This document shows positions 4,616-5,094 of a stretch of 5,094 bases of DNA, one piece after another. This DNA is from Halobacteriales archaeon (GTDB lineage: Archaea; Thermoplasmatota; SW-10-69-26; JACQPN01; JAIVGT01): positions 1 to 5,094 of the forward strand of contig JAIVGT010000082.1 in assembly GCA_020201485.1 (NCBI GenBank). Direction: 5' to 3'. The position numbers and the translations under genes were made by a program. Below the pieces are notes generated by a model. That model made no database searches. It was not told the origin of the DNA and worked only from the letters and a program-made list of their open reading frames with translations. Position 1 is the first letter of the stretch. The number at the start of each line of letters is the position of its first letter.

Positions 4616-5094
4616 ATGCGCATCGTCGTGGACGGGGACCTTCGGGACCTGCCCGCGCTGTGGTGGGAGGACGGCGAGCCCGGCGCGCTCCGCATGCTCG
4701 ACCAGCGCCTGCTCCCCGGCCGGGTCGAGGTGCGCACATTGCGCGACGTGCACGCGGTGGCGGAGGCCATCCGGGACATGACGGTGCGGGGCGCTCCCGC
4801 CATCGGCTGCACCGCGGCGTTCGGCATGGCCCTGGGCGCGCGCGAGCCGAAAAGCGCGGAGCTGCTGAAGGCGACGCGGCCCACGGCCCGCGACCTGTTC
4901 CACGCCGTGGAGCACATGGAGCGCGCCATCGCAGCCGGCGAGCCACCGATCCGCGCGGCGCAGCGGTACACGCAAGACGTCGTCGCGCGCTGCAAGCGCA
5001 TCGGCGAGCACGGCGCGCCCCTCCTCCCGCCCGGCGCGCGCGTCCTCACGCACTGCAACGCCGGCGCGCTAGCGACCGTGGACTGGGGCACGGC
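4616..5094 (+). CDS. mtnA: S-methyl-5-thioribose-1-phosphate isomerase, N-terminal part (3' truncated)
   Basis: MtnA converts 5-methylthioribose-1-phosphate to methylthioribulose-1-phosphate in the salvage of methylthioadenosine, a by-product of polyamine and other SAM-dependent synthesis. The visible 159 residues carry the family's markers: LDQRLLP (28-34), MTVRGAPAIG (55-64), and THCNAGALAT (145-154) with the catalytic Cys C147 (equivalent to C160 of Bacillus MtnA). RGAPAIG together with THCNxGxLAT separates it from ribose-1,5-bisphosphate isomerase and eIF2B subunits of the same superfamily. Full MtnA is about 320-370 residues; the catalytic Asp region lies past the window end. The ATG at 4616 gives a normal N-terminus (MRIVVDGDLRDLPALWWEDG). 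An in-frame ATG at 4589 would add MPWPAVPGS and overlap the weak promoter-like hexamer, so it is less likely. The gene diverges from 7TM-B across a 192-bp gap holding two inverted repeats. Confidence 0.93.
   Translation, partial: MRIVVDGDLRDLPALWWEDGEPGALRMLDQRLLPGRVEVRTLRDVHAVAEAIRDMTVRGAPAIGCTAAFGMALGAREPKSAELLKATRPTARDLFHAVEHMERAIAAGEPPIRAAQRYTQDVVARCKRIGEHGAPLLPPGARVLTHCNAGALATVDWGT

Noticed and set aside
3255..4946. Minus-strand open frame of 563 codons spanning mazG, 7TM-B and the start of mtnA
   Set aside because: Its translation is an Arg/Pro/Ala shadow, whereas the other frames show catalytic motifs and well-formed membrane helices.
3904..5091. Minus-strand open frame of 395 codons reaching into mtnA
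   Set aside because: It is Ser/Arg/Pro low-complexity and antisense to the conserved MtnA motifs.

Overview
The window is very GC-rich (about 70% by eye) and looks archaeal. Three things point that way: an AN1-type zinc finger fused to a rhomboid protease, a small MazG-like protein ending in a cysteine knuckle, and weak AT-rich hexamers centred about 27-28 nt upstream of several start codons, as expected for TATA boxes of leaderless archaeal transcripts. The proteins are not strongly acidic, so a salt-in haloarchaeon is less likely. A GC-rich euryarchaeal or Thermoplasmatota-like lineage is a tentative guess. No rRNA, tRNA, CRISPR array, insertion sequence or recognisable defence island is visible.

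Layout: (1) 1-772 +, the 3' end of a gene for an FG-GAP/VCBS-repeat surface-type protein with a Pro/Ala-rich tail. (2) 778-1683 -, an AN1 zinc-finger rhomboid protease. (3) 1848-2507 +, a class II aldolase/adducin-like protein that has lost most of the canonical metal ligands. (4) 2510-3247 -, a seven-helix membrane protein (7TM-A). (5) 3363-3653 +, a MazG-like NTP pyrophosphohydrolase. (6) 3656-4423 -, a second seven-helix protein (7TM-B), paralogous to the first. (7) 4616-5094 +, the 5' part of mtnA (methylthioribose-1-phosphate isomerase), cut by the window end.

The genes alternate strand without exception (+ - + - + - +), so nothing here is an operon. The three convergent junctions leave only 5, 2 and 2 bp between stop codons, and each is centred on a dyad. 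The three divergent gaps (164, 115 and 192 bp) hold the promoter-like sequences. The last gap also holds a perfect 10-bp hairpin that overlaps an alternative, mutually exclusive hairpin.

Functional links are limited. MtnA and class II aldolase-fold enzymes can act in the same salvage of methylthioadenosine, but this aldolase-like protein lacks the expected residues and is not adjacent to mtnA. The two 7TM paralogs flank the MazG gene and are the least understood genes here.
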